Virus record (IMG/VR): IMGVR_UViG_3300045999_006819
Span: 1-32,041 of that record
Reading direction: 5' to 3' (one strand)
DNA length: 32,041 nucleotides
Source: a virus
The translations under genes were made by a program, and so were the position numbers. The notes beneath the pieces were generated by a model. That model had not been told where the DNA came from. It was given only the letters and a program-made list of their open reading frames with translations, and ran no database searches. This document shows, piece after piece, positions 1 to 8,779 of this stretch. How positions within the stretch are numbered: the stretch's first letter is position 1; every line of letters starts with the position of its first letter.

Positions 1-8
1 GGAGAAAA

Positions 9-32
9 GACCCGCTGTTTCGCTAGTGGGTC
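9..32. repeat. Short inverted repeat upstream of the terminase genes
   Basis: An 8-base stem (positions 9-16 with 25-32, one G-T pair) closes an 8-base loop. It lies 33 bases before the small terminase start. In lambda-like phages the cos region is in this place, so it could belong to a packaging site, but no cos cut site can be identified from sequence alone. There is no T-run, so it is not a convincing terminator. Confidence 0.35.
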
Positions 33-65
33 AACCTGCCGCTTTGTACGGCTGAAGGTGCGACG

Positions 66-590
66 ATGCCAGTAGGTACGGTCGAACTCATCACGCAGAC
101 GGAGTACGCGCGCCGGCGCGGCTGCACCGAGGGCGCTGTGCGTCGGGCCGTGCGCGACGGGCGGATCTCGCTGATCGACGGGAAGATCGACCCGGTGGCT
201 GCCGATGCGCAGTGGGCGCGCAACACTCGCGTCCGCGCTGGCAGCCGCTCGACCGACGACGCCAACCTGCAGGCCCCGGCCGGCCCGGCGCGCGGCCGCG
301 CTGACGAGGAGGGCGACGACGGCTACTGGGCCAGCAAGGCCCGGCGCGAAAAAGCCGAGGCCGATCTGGCCGAGCTCAAGCTGGCCGAACAGCGCAGCGA
401 GCTCGTGCGCGCGGCTGACGTCCGCGCCGCCCAGGCCCGCCGACTGGCGGCGCTGCGCGAGAGCCTCCTGCAACTGCCCGCCCGTTTGGCGCCGGTGCTG
501 GCTGCCGAGGCCGACGCCGCCCGCTGCCACGACACCCTGCAGGCAGAGCTGCACGCCCTGCTTGAGCAGATGACCGAGGGCACTGCCTGA
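66..590 (+). CDS. Terminase small subunit (Nu1-like)
   Basis: Probable DNA-recognition subunit of the packaging terminase, 174 aa. Residues about 5-45 form an HTH-like segment (TQTEYARRRGCTEGAVRRAV), as in lambda Nu1-type proteins. A long charged, Ala-rich helix from about residue 90 (KARREKAEADLAELKLAEQR) to the end would serve oligomerisation and contact with the large subunit. The ATG at 66 follows a GAAGG ribosome-binding sequence. The stop overlaps the start of the large terminase (TGATG), so the two are translationally coupled. Family membership rests on the HTH-plus-coiled-coil layout and gene order. Confidence 0.85.
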   Translation: MPVGTVELITQTEYARRRGCTEGAVRRAVRDGRISLIDGKIDPVAADAQWARNTRVRAGSRSTDDANLQAPAGPARGRADEEGDDGYWASKARREKAEADLAELKLAEQRSELVRAADVRAAQARRLAALRESLLQLPARLAPVLAAEADAARCHDTLQAELHALLEQMTEGTA

Positions 591-2677
591 TGGGCGCCCG
601 CGACGACTCCACCGCGCTGCTCGACGCCGAGCAGCTGGTCGCTGAACTCTGGCGCCAGTACCTCGCGCCGCCTCCACGGCTGAACGTGACGCAGTGGGCC
701 GAGCGTCACCGGATCCTCAGCGGCAAGGACAGCGCCGAGCCCGGCCCGTATCGCGCCGCGCGCACGCCCTACGCCCGCGAGCCGATGGACTGCCTCAGCC
801 AGCACAGCCCCGTCGAGGAGGTCGTGCTCATGTGGGGGGCGCAGACCAGCAAGACCACCATTGGCAGCAACTGGCTCGGCTACCTGGCCGACACCAACCC
901 CGGCCCGATCATGATCGTCCAGCCGACGATCGACATGGCCAAGCGCTACAGCCGGCAGCGCCTGTCGCCGATGATCGAGGAGAGCCCGCGCCTGCGTGAG
1001 CGCGTCAAGGAGAACCGCAGCCGCGACGAGGCCAACACCACGCTGCTGAAGGAGTTTCCGGGTGGCTTCATGGCCGTGGCCGGCGCCAACTCCGCGGCCG
1101 GCCTGCGCTCGATGCCGGTGCGCGACCTGTTCCTCGACGAGATCGACGGCTACCCGCTCGACGTCGACGGCGAGGGTGACCCCATCGCCCTGGCCGAAGC
1201 GCGGCAGACCACCTTCGCGCGGCGCAAGCGCCTGAAGACCAGCACCCCGACCACGCGCGGGTTCAGCCGGATCGAGACCGCCTATCAGGCCAGCGACCGC
1301 TGTCGCTTCCACGTGCCGTGCCCGCACTGCGGCGACGCCCAGGCGCTGGAGTGGGGCGCCGACCAGGCGCACGGCATCAAGTGGGACCGCGACCCCGTCA
1401 CCGGCGCCGCGCTGCCCGACACCGTGCGCTACGTCTGCCGGGCCTGCGGCAGCGAGATCCGCGAGCACCACAAGCCGGCCATGCTGGCCGCCGGCGCCTG
1501 GGTGCCCGAGCGGCCGGGCGCGCAGGCCGGCCGCGTGCGCGGCTTCCACCTCAGCAGCCTGTACTCGCCGCTCGGCTGGCTCAGCTGGTCCGAGCTGGTG
1601 ATCGAGTGGGAGCGTGCCCACACTGCCGCCCGCGCGGGCGACGTCACCCTGCTGCGCGCCTTCATCAACACCCGCCTGGCCGAGACCTTCGAGGAGCAGG
1701 GCGACAAGGCCGACGAGCACGCACTGCGCAAGCGCGCCGAAGACCTCCCGCTGCGCGTCGTCACGTGGGGGCACTACGTCATGACCATGGGCGCCGACGT
1801 CCAGGGCGACCGCCTCGAGGCCTACCTCTGGGCTTGGGGCCGCGGAATGGAGCGCCAGCTCGTGGACCGTGCCGTGTTCTACGGCGACCCGGCCATCCCC
1901 GAGGGCGAAGCCGGCAGCCCCTGGACGGCGCTCACCGAGTACCGCCGCACCCCGGTGCTGCACGCCAGCGGCAAGCCCGTGCCCGTCCTGGCCAGCTTCA
2001 TCGACTCCGGCGGCCACCACACACAGGCCGTCTACGACTACGCGCGCCGCCACCAGCACGCCCACGTCTACGCCGTGAAGGGCAGCAGCATCGGCGGCAA
2101 GGCCATCCTCGGCAAGCCGACCGATCAGGACATCAGCTGGCGCGGCCAGCGGCTCAAGCACGGCGTCAAGCTCTGGCCGATCGGCACCGACACCGCGAAG
2201 GCCGAGATCTACGGCCGGCTGCGCCTGACCGAGCCCGGCCCCGGGTACGTCCACCTCAGCCGGCACCTGGCGCCCGAGGTCTTCGAGCAGCTCACCGCCG
2301 AGCGCCTGGTCACCAAGTTCCAGGCCGGCCGCCAGCGCCTGGAGTGGGTCAAGCCCGCGGGTCGCCGCAACGAAGCGCTCGACTGCGCCGTCTACGCCCT
2401 GGCCGCGGCCATCTTTGGCGGCATCGACCGCTGGAAGGAGGGCGACTGGGAGAAGTGGCAGGGCAGGGTGGAGTCGCGCGACCTGTTCGACGCCGCGCCG
2501 GCGCCGGCCGGCGAGCCGGCCGCGCAGCCCAGCCCTGCGGCTGACCCCGCGCCTGAGGCCTCAGTTCTGCCGCCACCGCCACCGGCCCCGCCTCCTGCGG
2601 CCAGCGCTTCGTCGGCCGCCGCCCCCGATCCCGCTCCCCCACCACCCCAGCCTCGCCCGTTCTCCCGCGCCTGGTGA
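590..2677 (+). CDS. Terminase large subunit (GpA family)
   Basis: ATPase and nuclease motor that cuts and packages DNA into the prohead, 695 aa. It has the N-terminal LNVTQWAERHR signature of the lambda GpA family, a deviant Walker A (GAQTSKTT, about residues 83-90) and a Walker B (LFLDE, about 180-184). Two CxxC pairs (about 244-247 and 283-286) probably bind zinc. The region after about residue 395 (GADVQGDRLE) begins the nuclease half. The last 60 or so residues are an unusual proline/alanine-rich tail, longer than the family needs. GpA-type terminases generally go with cos packaging. It heads the head-gene cluster. Confidence 0.95.
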   Translation: MGARDDSTALLDAEQLVAELWRQYLAPPPRLNVTQWAERHRILSGKDSAEPGPYRAARTPYAREPMDCLSQHSPVEEVVLMWGAQTSKTTIGSNWLGYLADTNPGPIMIVQPTIDMAKRYSRQRLSPMIEESPRLRERVKENRSRDEANTTLLKEFPGGFMAVAGANSAAGLRSMPVRDLFLDEIDGYPLDVDGEGDPIALAEARQTTFARRKRLKTSTPTTRGFSRIETAYQASDRCRFHVPCPHCGDAQALEWGADQAHGIKWDRDPVTGAALPDTVRYVCRACGSEIREHHKPAMLAAGAWVPERPGAQAGRVRGFHLSSLYSPLGWLSWSELVIEWERAHTAARAGDVTLLRAFINTRLAETFEEQGDKADEHALRKRAEDLPLRVVTWGHYVMTMGADVQGDRLEAYLWAWGRGMERQLVDRAVFYGDPAIPEGEAGSPWTALTEYRRTPVLHASGKPVPVLASFIDSGGHHTQAVYDYARRHQHAHVYAVKGSSIGGKAILGKPTDQDISWRGQRLKHGVKLWPIGTDTAKAEIYGRLRLTEPGPGYVHLSRHLAPEVFEQLTAERLVTKFQAGRQRLEWVKPAGRRNEALDCAVYALAAAIFGGIDRWKEGDWEKWQGRVESRDLFDAAPAPAGEPAAQPSPAADPAPEASVLPPPPPAPPPAASASSAAAPDPAPPPPQPRPFSRAW

Positions 2678-2695
2678 CCCCAGCCCACCGCTGCC

Positions 2696-3151
2696 ATGCC
2701 GAACGACAACACCCGCCCCGCCCATCGCCCGTCCCGCCCGGTGCTGCGCCGCCAGCGCGAGCCCGACCTCGTGGATCGCATCTTCGACTTCCTGGCCGAC
2801 GACCCCAGGCTCAGGGGCCTGCCGCCGGCCGAGCTTGAAACCCTGCAGGCCGCCGTGCGTGCCGAGTTCGCGGGCGAGGAGTGCTACATCACCAGCCAGC
2901 CCGCCACCGCGCGCCAGGAGCTTGCCGCCAGCGTGCTGCGCCTGTTCGATGGACGCAACGCCACCGAGGTGGCGCGCTGCCTGCAGATCAGCCGCGCCAC
3001 CGTCTACCGCGTGCTTAAGCAGGCGCGCAGGCCTGCCGCTGGCCAGAGCCCCTTCCACGTGCCGGCCGCATCCCGTCTCACGTTTCCTGGAAATGAGACA
3101 GCCCAGCCCGTAGCTTCGGAGCCGCCATGCCCTTCACTGCCGCAGACCTGA
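2696..3151 (+). CDS. Mor-family transcription activator-like protein
   Basis: A 151-aa probable DNA-binding protein. Residues about 80-110 read LFDGRNATEVARCLQISRAT followed by VYRVLKQAR, the HTH signature of the Mor/C family (phage Mu middle and late activators). The preceding segment (LPPAELETLQAAVRAEF) matches the usual dimerisation half. Its place is odd: it sits inside the head operon between the large terminase and gpW, and its 3' end overlaps the gpW start by 25 bases. One of two near-identical imperfect palindromes (3075-3100) lies within its own coding sequence; the second lies before the capsid gene. It may therefore regulate late genes through these sites, which is inference. Confidence 0.75.
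   Translation: MPNDNTRPAHRPSRPVLRRQREPDLVDRIFDFLADDPRLRGLPPAELETLQAAVRAEFAGEECYITSQPATARQELAASVLRLFDGRNATEVARCLQISRATVYRVLKQARRPAAGQSPFHVPAASRLTFPGNETAQPVASEPPCPSLPQT
3075..3100. promoter_or_regulatory. Imperfect palindrome, copy 1 (candidate operator)
   Basis: The site begins GTCTCACGTTTCCTGG and ends AAATGAGACA. It contains GTCTCA/TGAGAC outer arms and a TTTCC-T-GGAAA inner palindrome. A copy differing at a single base occurs at 4847-4872. It lies inside the end of the Mor-like gene, 27 bases before the gpW start. A protein-binding operator or promoter element is plausible. Confidence 0.5.
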
Positions 3152-3345
3152 CCGCCATCGAGACCGCCCTTGCCTCGGGCGAACTCTCCGCGAAGGTGGG
3201 TGACCGCGAGGTCACCTACCGCAGCGTGTCCGACCTCGAGCGGGCGCGGCGCCTCATCAAGGCCGAGCTCGATGCCCAGGGCAACACCGCTGCGGTGCGC
3301 CGTGGCTCGTACAGCGTGCGCTTCACCACCGCCCGCGGGGACTGA
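3127..3345 (+). CDS. gpW-like head-tail joining protein
   Basis: A 72-aa protein with the size, position (between terminase and portal) and sequence style of lambda gpW, which plugs the portal after packaging so that the tail can attach. Visible features are an N-terminal helix (DLTAIETALASGE), a central strand (VTYRSVSDLERA) and a second helix (RRLIKAELDAQ). It overlaps the end of the Mor-like gene and ends 3 bases before the portal gene, as expected for the compact head operon. Confidence 0.85.
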   Translation: MPFTAADLTAIETALASGELSAKVGDREVTYRSVSDLERARRLIKAELDAQGNTAAVRRGSYSVRFTTARGD

Positions 3346-3348
3346 TCC

Positions 3349-4827
3349 ATGGCCGACGCCACCGCGCCCAACCTGCTCGACCGCCTCGTCGGCTACCTCG
3401 CCCCGGCCACGGCCATTCGCCGCATGCGTGCGCGCGAGGCTCTCACGCGGGCCTACGAAGGTGCCAGCCAGCGTGACGGCTGGCGGCCCCGGCGCAGCGG
3501 CGCCAGCGCCAACACCGACCACCTGGCCGATGCTTCCAGCCTGCGTGCCCGCTCGCGTGCCCTCGTGCAGAACGTTCCCTATGTGCGCCGCGGCCTCGAC
3601 AGCCTGGTCGCCAACATCATCGGCACCGGCATCACCCCGCGCAGCCTCGCGCAGAACGCCTCCGCCATTGACCGCCTGTGGAACGACTGGGCGCAGGTGG
3701 CCGACGCCGACGGCCGCCTCGACCTCTACGGCATCCAGGCCGCCGCCTACCGGGCCATGGAACAGGACGGCGAGGTGCTGATCCGCCTGCGCACGCGGCG
3801 CCGCGAAGACGGCCTGCCCGTGCCCCTGCAGCTGCAGCTGCTCGAGATCGACTGGCTCGACACCTCCAAGACCGGCGTCGCGCCGAACGGCAACACCATC
3901 GTCGGCGGCATCGAGTACGACGTGCTGGGCCGCCCGCTGGCCTACTGGCTGTGGGACCAGCACCCGGGCGACATCACCGTGCCGCGGCGCGGCCGTGCCG
4001 CGAGCTACGCCGTGCCGGCCAGCAGCATCATCCACCTCTACAACCCCGAGCGCCCGGGCCAGGGGCGAGGCTTCCCGCGCCTGGCGCCAGTCATCGCCCG
4101 CGTGCGCGACCTGCAGCTCTACGAAGACGCCGAGCTGCAGCGCAAGAACCTCGAGACCCGGCTGGCCGTTCTCGCCAGCGGCGACCCCTCCACCATGTCG
4201 CTGTCCGAGAGCCAGGAGCAGAGCGCCGTGCGTGCCAATGGCGAGCTCGGCACCCTGGCCAGCGGCAGCATCACTCAGGTGCCGACGGGCATGTCGCTCA
4301 CCGTCGTCGAGCCCAAGGCCGCGCCGGGCTACGTCGACTACCTGCGTTTCAACCTCCACCTCATCGCCGCCGGCATGGGCGTCACCTACGAGATGCTCAC
4401 CGGTGACGTCAAGGAGGTGAACTTCTCCAGCGCCCGCGTCGCGCTGCTGGAGTTCCGCCGCGGCGCCGAGCAGCTGCAGTGGCTCACCGTCATCCCGCGC
4501 CTGTGCGTGCCGATCTGGCGGGCCTTCATCGACGCTGCGGTGCTCGGTGGCGCGCTGCCGCGTGCCGACTACGCCGTCGACTGGTCCACGCCGAAGTGGG
4601 ACTACGTCAACCCCGAGCAGGACGTCAAGGCCGACCTGGCCGAGATCTCCGGCGGCCTGAGCACCATCAGCGAGAAGCTGCGCCGCCGGGGCTACAAGCC
4701 CGACCTCGTGTTCCGCGAGCTGCGCAGCGACTTCGAGCGCCTGCGGGCCGATGGCACGCTCGACCTGCTGCTGCAGCTGCAGACCGGCCAGGCTGCCACG
4801 GCCGAGCCGGCGCCGCCCGCAACCTGA
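3349..4827 (+). CDS. Portal protein (lambda B family)
   Basis: Dodecameric ring at the capsid vertex through which DNA enters and leaves, 492 aa. Family features are an N-terminal region with RARSRALVQNVPYVRRGLDS, a core containing EIDWLDTSKTG, and the later stretch GVTYEMLTGDVKEVNFSSAR typical of lambda-family portals. The length is normal. It directly follows gpW. A 59-base gap holding the second palindrome separates it from the protease/capsid gene. Confidence 0.93.
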   Translation: MADATAPNLLDRLVGYLAPATAIRRMRAREALTRAYEGASQRDGWRPRRSGASANTDHLADASSLRARSRALVQNVPYVRRGLDSLVANIIGTGITPRSLAQNASAIDRLWNDWAQVADADGRLDLYGIQAAAYRAMEQDGEVLIRLRTRRREDGLPVPLQLQLLEIDWLDTSKTGVAPNGNTIVGGIEYDVLGRPLAYWLWDQHPGDITVPRRGRAASYAVPASSIIHLYNPERPGQGRGFPRLAPVIARVRDLQLYEDAELQRKNLETRLAVLASGDPSTMSLSESQEQSAVRANGELGTLASGSITQVPTGMSLTVVEPKAAPGYVDYLRFNLHLIAAGMGVTYEMLTGDVKEVNFSSARVALLEFRRGAEQLQWLTVIPRLCVPIWRAFIDAAVLGGALPRADYAVDWSTPKWDYVNPEQDVKADLAEISGGLSTISEKLRRRGYKPDLVFRELRSDFERLRADGTLDLLLQLQTGQAATAEPAPPAT

Positions 4828-4846
4828 ACGCGCAGTTCTACAAGTT

Positions 4847-4872
4847 GTCTCACGTTTCCTGGAATTGAGACA
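4847..4872. promoter_or_regulatory. Imperfect palindrome, copy 2 (candidate operator)
   Basis: Near-exact repeat of the site at 3075-3100, with one base changed (GGAATT instead of GGAAAT). It fills the 59-base gap between portal and capsid genes, 15 bases before the capsid start, a sensible place for a regulator of the most highly expressed head gene. No clear -10/-35 pair is visible beside it. Confidence 0.5.
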
Positions 4873-4886
4873 CGCGGCGCCCGAGC

Positions 4887-6953
4887 ATGGGCGCCATGAC
4901 AACCCCGCAGACCTCTGCCGGCAATTCGCACCTGCTGCCCACGCAGCAGCGCGCCGCCAGCATCGCGCCGAGCAGCTTCAACGCTGCCGAGCGCACCGTC
5001 GACGTCATCTGGACCACCGGCGCCAAGGTGCGCCGAATGGACTGGTGGACCGGCCAGGCCTATGACGAGGAGCTCGTCGTCAGCGCCGAGGCCGTCGACC
5101 TCTCCCGCCTGGCCAGTGGCGCCGCCCCGGTGCTGGACTCCCACCGCGCCTACGGCCTCGACTCGCAGATCGGCGTCGTGCTGCGCGCCAGCGTCGAGGG
5201 CGGAGAGGGCCGCGCCACCCTGCGCCTGAGCGAGCGCGAGGAGCTTGCCGGCCTCGTGCGCGACATCGAGGCCGGGATCATCCGCAACATCAGCGTGGGC
5301 TACAACGTCCAGCGCTACGAAGTGGTGGCCGCGGCCAACCGCACCGACGGCGGCACCGTGCCGCTGTACCGGGCTGTCGCCTGGCAGCCCGCCGAACTCT
5401 CCTTCGTCCCCATTCCCGCGGATGCCGGCAGCGGCACCCGTGGCGACCCTGCGCATGGCGGCACGCCGTGCCTGTTCGTGTCGGCCCCTGCTGCCGACGC
5501 TACCCGGGCACCTGCCCAACCCACCACCTCGAGGACTTCGATGGACGACTCGCTCCAGCCCGGCAGCGCCGCCCCGGCCGCCGACACCAATCCCGCCCCG
5601 GCTGCGCAGCCTGCGGCGCAGCAGCGCGCCGACGCGCAGCCCGCGCAGACCGCCGCCGACATCACCGACCTGTGCGTGCGCCACGGCGTGCCGCAGCTGG
5701 CCGCCGGCCTGATCCGCTCCGGCCAGGGCCTCGACGGCGCCCGCGCCGCCGTGCTGGCCGAGCTGGCCGTGCGTGACGCCGCCTCGGGCGGCCACCGCAA
5801 CGTCGGCGCCACGCGCGTCGAGACTGTCTCCGACGAGATGGCCACGCGCATGGCGGGCATCGAGCAGGCCATCCTGCACCGCATCGCCCCGCGCACCCAG
5901 CTCGACGACAACGGCCGCCAGTACCGCGGCATGTCGCTGCTGGAGATCGGCCGCGCCTTCCTCGAGGCCCACGGCCAGCAGACCCGCGGCGTGGACCGTG
6001 TCACCCTGGCCGGCCGCATCCTGCACTTCCGTGCCGGCGGCATGCACACCACCAGCGACTTCTCCTCGCTGTTCGCCAACGTCGCCAACAAGCGCCTTCG
6101 CGGCGCCTACGACGAGAACCCCGGCACCTACGCCATGTGGGCTCGCCGCGGCCCGAACGCGCCCGACTTCAAGAACGTCAGCGTGGTGCAGCTCTCTGGT
6201 GCCCCGGATCTGCTGCAGACCAACGAGCACGGCGAGTTCAAGTACGGCACGATGCGCGACGGCGCCGAGACCTACGCCGTCATCACCTACGGCCGCATCG
6301 TCAGCCTGACCCGTCAGGCCATCATCAACGACGACCTGCGCGCCTTCGACCGCCTGGTCACCGCCTTCGGCTTCGCGGCCCGCCGGCTGGAGAACCGCAC
6401 GGTCTACAGCCAGCTCACCGCCAACGCCAACCTGGCCGACGGCGGCGCGCTGTTCAACAGCACCGCCATCACCACGGCCGGCGGCCACGCCAACCTCGGC
6501 ACCGGTGCCGGCAGCGCGCTGCAGCTGTCGAGCCTGTCCACGGCGCGCGCTGCCATGCGCGTGCAGAAGGGCCTGGCCGGCGAGGAGCTCAACCTCGCGC
6601 CGAGCTTCCTCATCGTGCCGGCCGCGCTGGAGCAGACCGCCTACCAGCTCACCAGCAACCAGTACATGCCGGCCCAGCCGAGCAACATCAACGAGTTCCG
6701 CACCGGTGGCCGCACCGCGCTGGAGCCCGTGGTCGAGCCGCTGCTGGACGCCTCCAGCGCCTCGGCGTGGTACCTGGCCGCCGCCAGCTCGCAGGTCGAC
6801 ACCGTCGAGTACTGCTACCTCGACGGCGCCGAAGGCCCGGTCATCGAGAGCGACGTCGGCTTCGAGGTCGACGGCGTCTCCTACAAGTGCCGCCTGGACT
6901 TCGGCGCCAAGGCGATCGACTTCCGCGGCCTCTACAAGGCCAACGGCGCCTGA
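4887..6953 (+). CDS. Fused prohead protease and major capsid protein
   Basis: A 688-aa protein joining two head functions. Residues about 30-180 resemble HK97-type prohead proteases, with candidate catalytic His86 (in DSHRAYG) and Ser136 (in IIRNISVGY). Residues about 185-300 are an Ala/Pro-rich and helical linker that could act as internal scaffold (delta domain). From about 330 to the end is a capsid-like region (FSSLFANVANKRLRGAYDE, ending LDFGAKAIDFRGLYKANGA). An in-frame ATG at 5541, preceded by GAGG 6 bases upstream, could start a separate 470-aa scaffold-capsid product. A second possible N-terminal ATG is at 4896. Such fusions are known in lambda-like phages. Confidence 0.92.
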   Translation: MGAMTTPQTSAGNSHLLPTQQRAASIAPSSFNAAERTVDVIWTTGAKVRRMDWWTGQAYDEELVVSAEAVDLSRLASGAAPVLDSHRAYGLDSQIGVVLRASVEGGEGRATLRLSEREELAGLVRDIEAGIIRNISVGYNVQRYEVVAAANRTDGGTVPLYRAVAWQPAELSFVPIPADAGSGTRGDPAHGGTPCLFVSAPAADATRAPAQPTTSRTSMDDSLQPGSAAPAADTNPAPAAQPAAQQRADAQPAQTAADITDLCVRHGVPQLAAGLIRSGQGLDGARAAVLAELAVRDAASGGHRNVGATRVETVSDEMATRMAGIEQAILHRIAPRTQLDDNGRQYRGMSLLEIGRAFLEAHGQQTRGVDRVTLAGRILHFRAGGMHTTSDFSSLFANVANKRLRGAYDENPGTYAMWARRGPNAPDFKNVSVVQLSGAPDLLQTNEHGEFKYGTMRDGAETYAVITYGRIVSLTRQAIINDDLRAFDRLVTAFGFAARRLENRTVYSQLTANANLADGGALFNSTAITTAGGHANLGTGAGSALQLSSLSTARAAMRVQKGLAGEELNLAPSFLIVPAALEQTAYQLTSNQYMPAQPSNINEFRTGGRTALEPVVEPLLDASSASAWYLAAASSQVDTVEYCYLDGAEGPVIESDVGFEVDGVSYKCRLDFGAKAIDFRGLYKANGA

Positions 6954-7021
6954 TGACCCACCGGGCGCCCGCACGGGCGCCCGGCTGACGCACACCACGC
7001 ACAGCAGCAAGGAACAGCACC

Positions 7022-7351
7022 ATGCGCAACTTCATCCAGGACGGTGACGTGCTCACCGTCGCCGCCCCCTACGACGTCGCCTCGGGCGCCGGCATGCAGG
7101 TGGGCTCCCTGTTCGGCGTCGCCTCTGCGGCGGCGCTCAATGGCGCCACCGTCGAGATGGCTCTCGAAGGCGTCTACGAACTGACGGCCCTCGGTACCGA
7201 CACCGGCAGCGTCGGCACGGTCGTGTACTGGGACAACACCAACAAGCGCATCACCACGACCGTCGGCTCCAACCTCAAGGTCGGCGCACTCTGGGTCGCC
7301 AAGACCAACGGCCAGACCACCGCCGTCGTGCGGCTGAACGCCACGGTCTAA
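7022..7351 (+). CDS. DUF2190-like capsid decoration protein
   Basis: A 109-aa protein right after the capsid gene, where lambda-type phages place their decoration protein. It opens MRNFIQDGDVLTVAAPYDVA, then shows alternating hydrophobic and glycine segments and ends NGQTTAVVRLNATV, the pattern of DUF2190 proteins. These are thought to bind the outside of the shell and stabilise it. The start follows an AAGGAACAG ribosome-binding region. Confidence 0.8.
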   Translation: MRNFIQDGDVLTVAAPYDVASGAGMQVGSLFGVASAAALNGATVEMALEGVYELTALGTDTGSVGTVVYWDNTNKRITTTVGSNLKVGALWVAKTNGQTTAVVRLNATV

Positions 7352-7366
7352 GCCGCGCCCGCCACC

Positions 7367-7675
7367 ATGCCCGCCGCCCCGTTCGCCGCCCTCGAAGCCC
7401 GCGTCAACGCGGCCGTCTTCGCGCGGCTGGCGAACGTGGTGGTGCAGCTCGGCGGCATCCAGCGCGCCGGCATCTTCGACAACGGCCACACGGTGGCCAG
7501 CGTCGCCGGGCTGGGCATGGCCTCGCGCGGCCCCGCGCTGCAGCTGCCCACCGCGCACGTGCCGCCCACGCCGGAGGGCCGACCGGTCGTCGTGCAGGGC
7601 AGGGCGTACACCATCGTCGAGCACCAGCCTGACGGCACCGGCATCAGCACGCTGCTGCTGGAGGTGGCCGCATGA
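7367..7675 (+). CDS. Head-tail attachment protein (gpFII-like)
   Basis: A 102-aa protein with the size and position of lambda gpFII, which makes the head-to-tail joint. Features are an N-terminal helix (FAALEARVNAAVFARLANV) followed by beta-rich sequence with GRPVVVQGRAYTIVEHQPDG, similar to FII-type proteins. It overlaps the next gene by 4 bases (ATGA). The exact family is inferred mainly from gene order and length. Confidence 0.7.
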   Translation: MPAAPFAALEARVNAAVFARLANVVVQLGGIQRAGIFDNGHTVASVAGLGMASRGPALQLPTAHVPPTPEGRPVVVQGRAYTIVEHQPDGTGISTLLLEVAA

Positions 7676-8112
7676 CCACCGTCGTCTCGCAGGTCGTCGG
7701 CGCCGTCGTGGCTGCCCTGCAGGCCGCGCCGGCCGTCTCGGCCAACGTCGCGCGGGTTCGCCTGCGGCCCTGGAGCGAGGCCACCACCTCGGCCGTGGCC
7801 GTGCGCCCCATCGACGCCACGCGCGAGGAAGCCTCGCTCTACGGCTTCGGCGGCCCCGAGGCCTGGCAGGTCCGCGTGGCCGTCGAGTGCTACGCGCGCA
7901 GCACCACCACCGCGCCCGACGCCGCCATCGACTCGCTCGTCCAGGCCGTCTACGGCCGCCTCATGGCCGACCCGACCCTCGGCGGCGTCATCACCGCCGG
8001 GCTCGAGCCCCAGGGCATCACCTTCGACTTCGACGCCGAGGCCGAGAAGTTCGCCGCCGCCACCTTTGTCCTTGCCGCCCGCATCCGCACGGCGGGCACC
8101 AACCTTTCCTGA
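7672..8112 (+). CDS. Tail terminator / minor tail protein (gpU-like)
   Basis: A 146-aa protein between the head-tail joiner and the tail tube gene, where lambda-like phages encode the terminator that caps the tube. It has an N-terminal helix (VVSQVVGAVVAALQAAP) and alternating strands, including AWQVRVAVECYARST and a C-terminal FAAATFVLAARIRTAG. No catalytic motif is visible. The call rests on position, size and fold pattern. Confidence 0.7.
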   Translation: MTTVVSQVVGAVVAALQAAPAVSANVARVRLRPWSEATTSAVAVRPIDATREEASLYGFGGPEAWQVRVAVECYARSTTTAPDAAIDSLVQAVYGRLMADPTLGGVITAGLEPQGITFDFDAEAEKFAAATFVLAARIRTAGTNLS

Positions 8113-8127
8113 CAGGAGCCCGCCACC

Positions 8128-8772
8128 ATGGCTTTCTACTTCGCCGAAGGCTCGAAGTTCTACCTCTCGCAGACCTTCGCCACCGCCAAGACCATCACCG
8201 GCATCAGCAACGCCAACCCCGGCGTGGCCACGGCCACCGCGCACGGCTACGCCGACAACGACGAGATCCTGCTCGCCTCGGGCTGGGAAGACGCCACCGA
8301 CAGCGTCTACCTCGCCGACCAGCTCACCGCCGACACCTTCGGCATCAAGGGCCTGAACAGCTCCGACACCACCTGGTTCGCCGCCGGCGCCGGCGCCGGC
8401 TCGGCGCAGAAGATCAGCTCCTGGGTCGAGATCCCGCAGGTGCTGAACATCAGCGCCAGCGGCGGTGACGCGCGCTTCACCAACGTCGAGCTGCTGGCCC
8501 GCCGCAACAGCATCGCGGTGCCCACCGGCTTCAACCCGACGCAGCTCACGCTCAGCCTTGCGCACGACCCCAACCTCGCTGGGTACCAGACGATGCTCGA
8601 CATCTCGCGCCGCCTCGCCAAGGTCGCGTTCAAGGTCGTGATGGCCGGCGGCGGCACGGGCTACGGCTACGGCCACCTGACGGTCTCCGAGATGCCTGCC
8701 ATGCAGCGCAACCAGGTCAACACCGTGCAGTGCGGCATCGCCATGCTGGGCCGGTTCATCACCTACGCCTGA
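8128..8772 (+). CDS. Major tail (tube) protein
   Basis: A 214-aa probable tube subunit that polymerises around the tape measure. It begins AFYFAEGSKFYLSQTFATAK and has a central segment similar to secondary immunoglobulin-like insertions (ISNANPGVATATAHGYADND), then a conserved-looking QVLNISASGGDARFTNVELL. It starts after an AGGAG ribosome-binding site 10 bases upstream. It is followed by a structured intergenic stretch and the frameshifting chaperone gene, the classic order of siphophage tails. Confidence 0.88.
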   Translation: MAFYFAEGSKFYLSQTFATAKTITGISNANPGVATATAHGYADNDEILLASGWEDATDSVYLADQLTADTFGIKGLNSSDTTWFAAGAGAGSAQKISSWVEIPQVLNISASGGDARFTNVELLARRNSIAVPTGFNPTQLTLSLAHDPNLAGYQTMLDISRRLAKVAFKVVMAGGGTGYGYGHLTVSEMPAMQRNQVNTVQCGIAMLGRFITYA

Positions 8773-8779
8773 CGGTTTC

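Noticed and set aside
323-2266. Long - strand frame opposite the terminase genes
   Set aside because: Same antisense effect; the + strand protein has clear terminase motifs.
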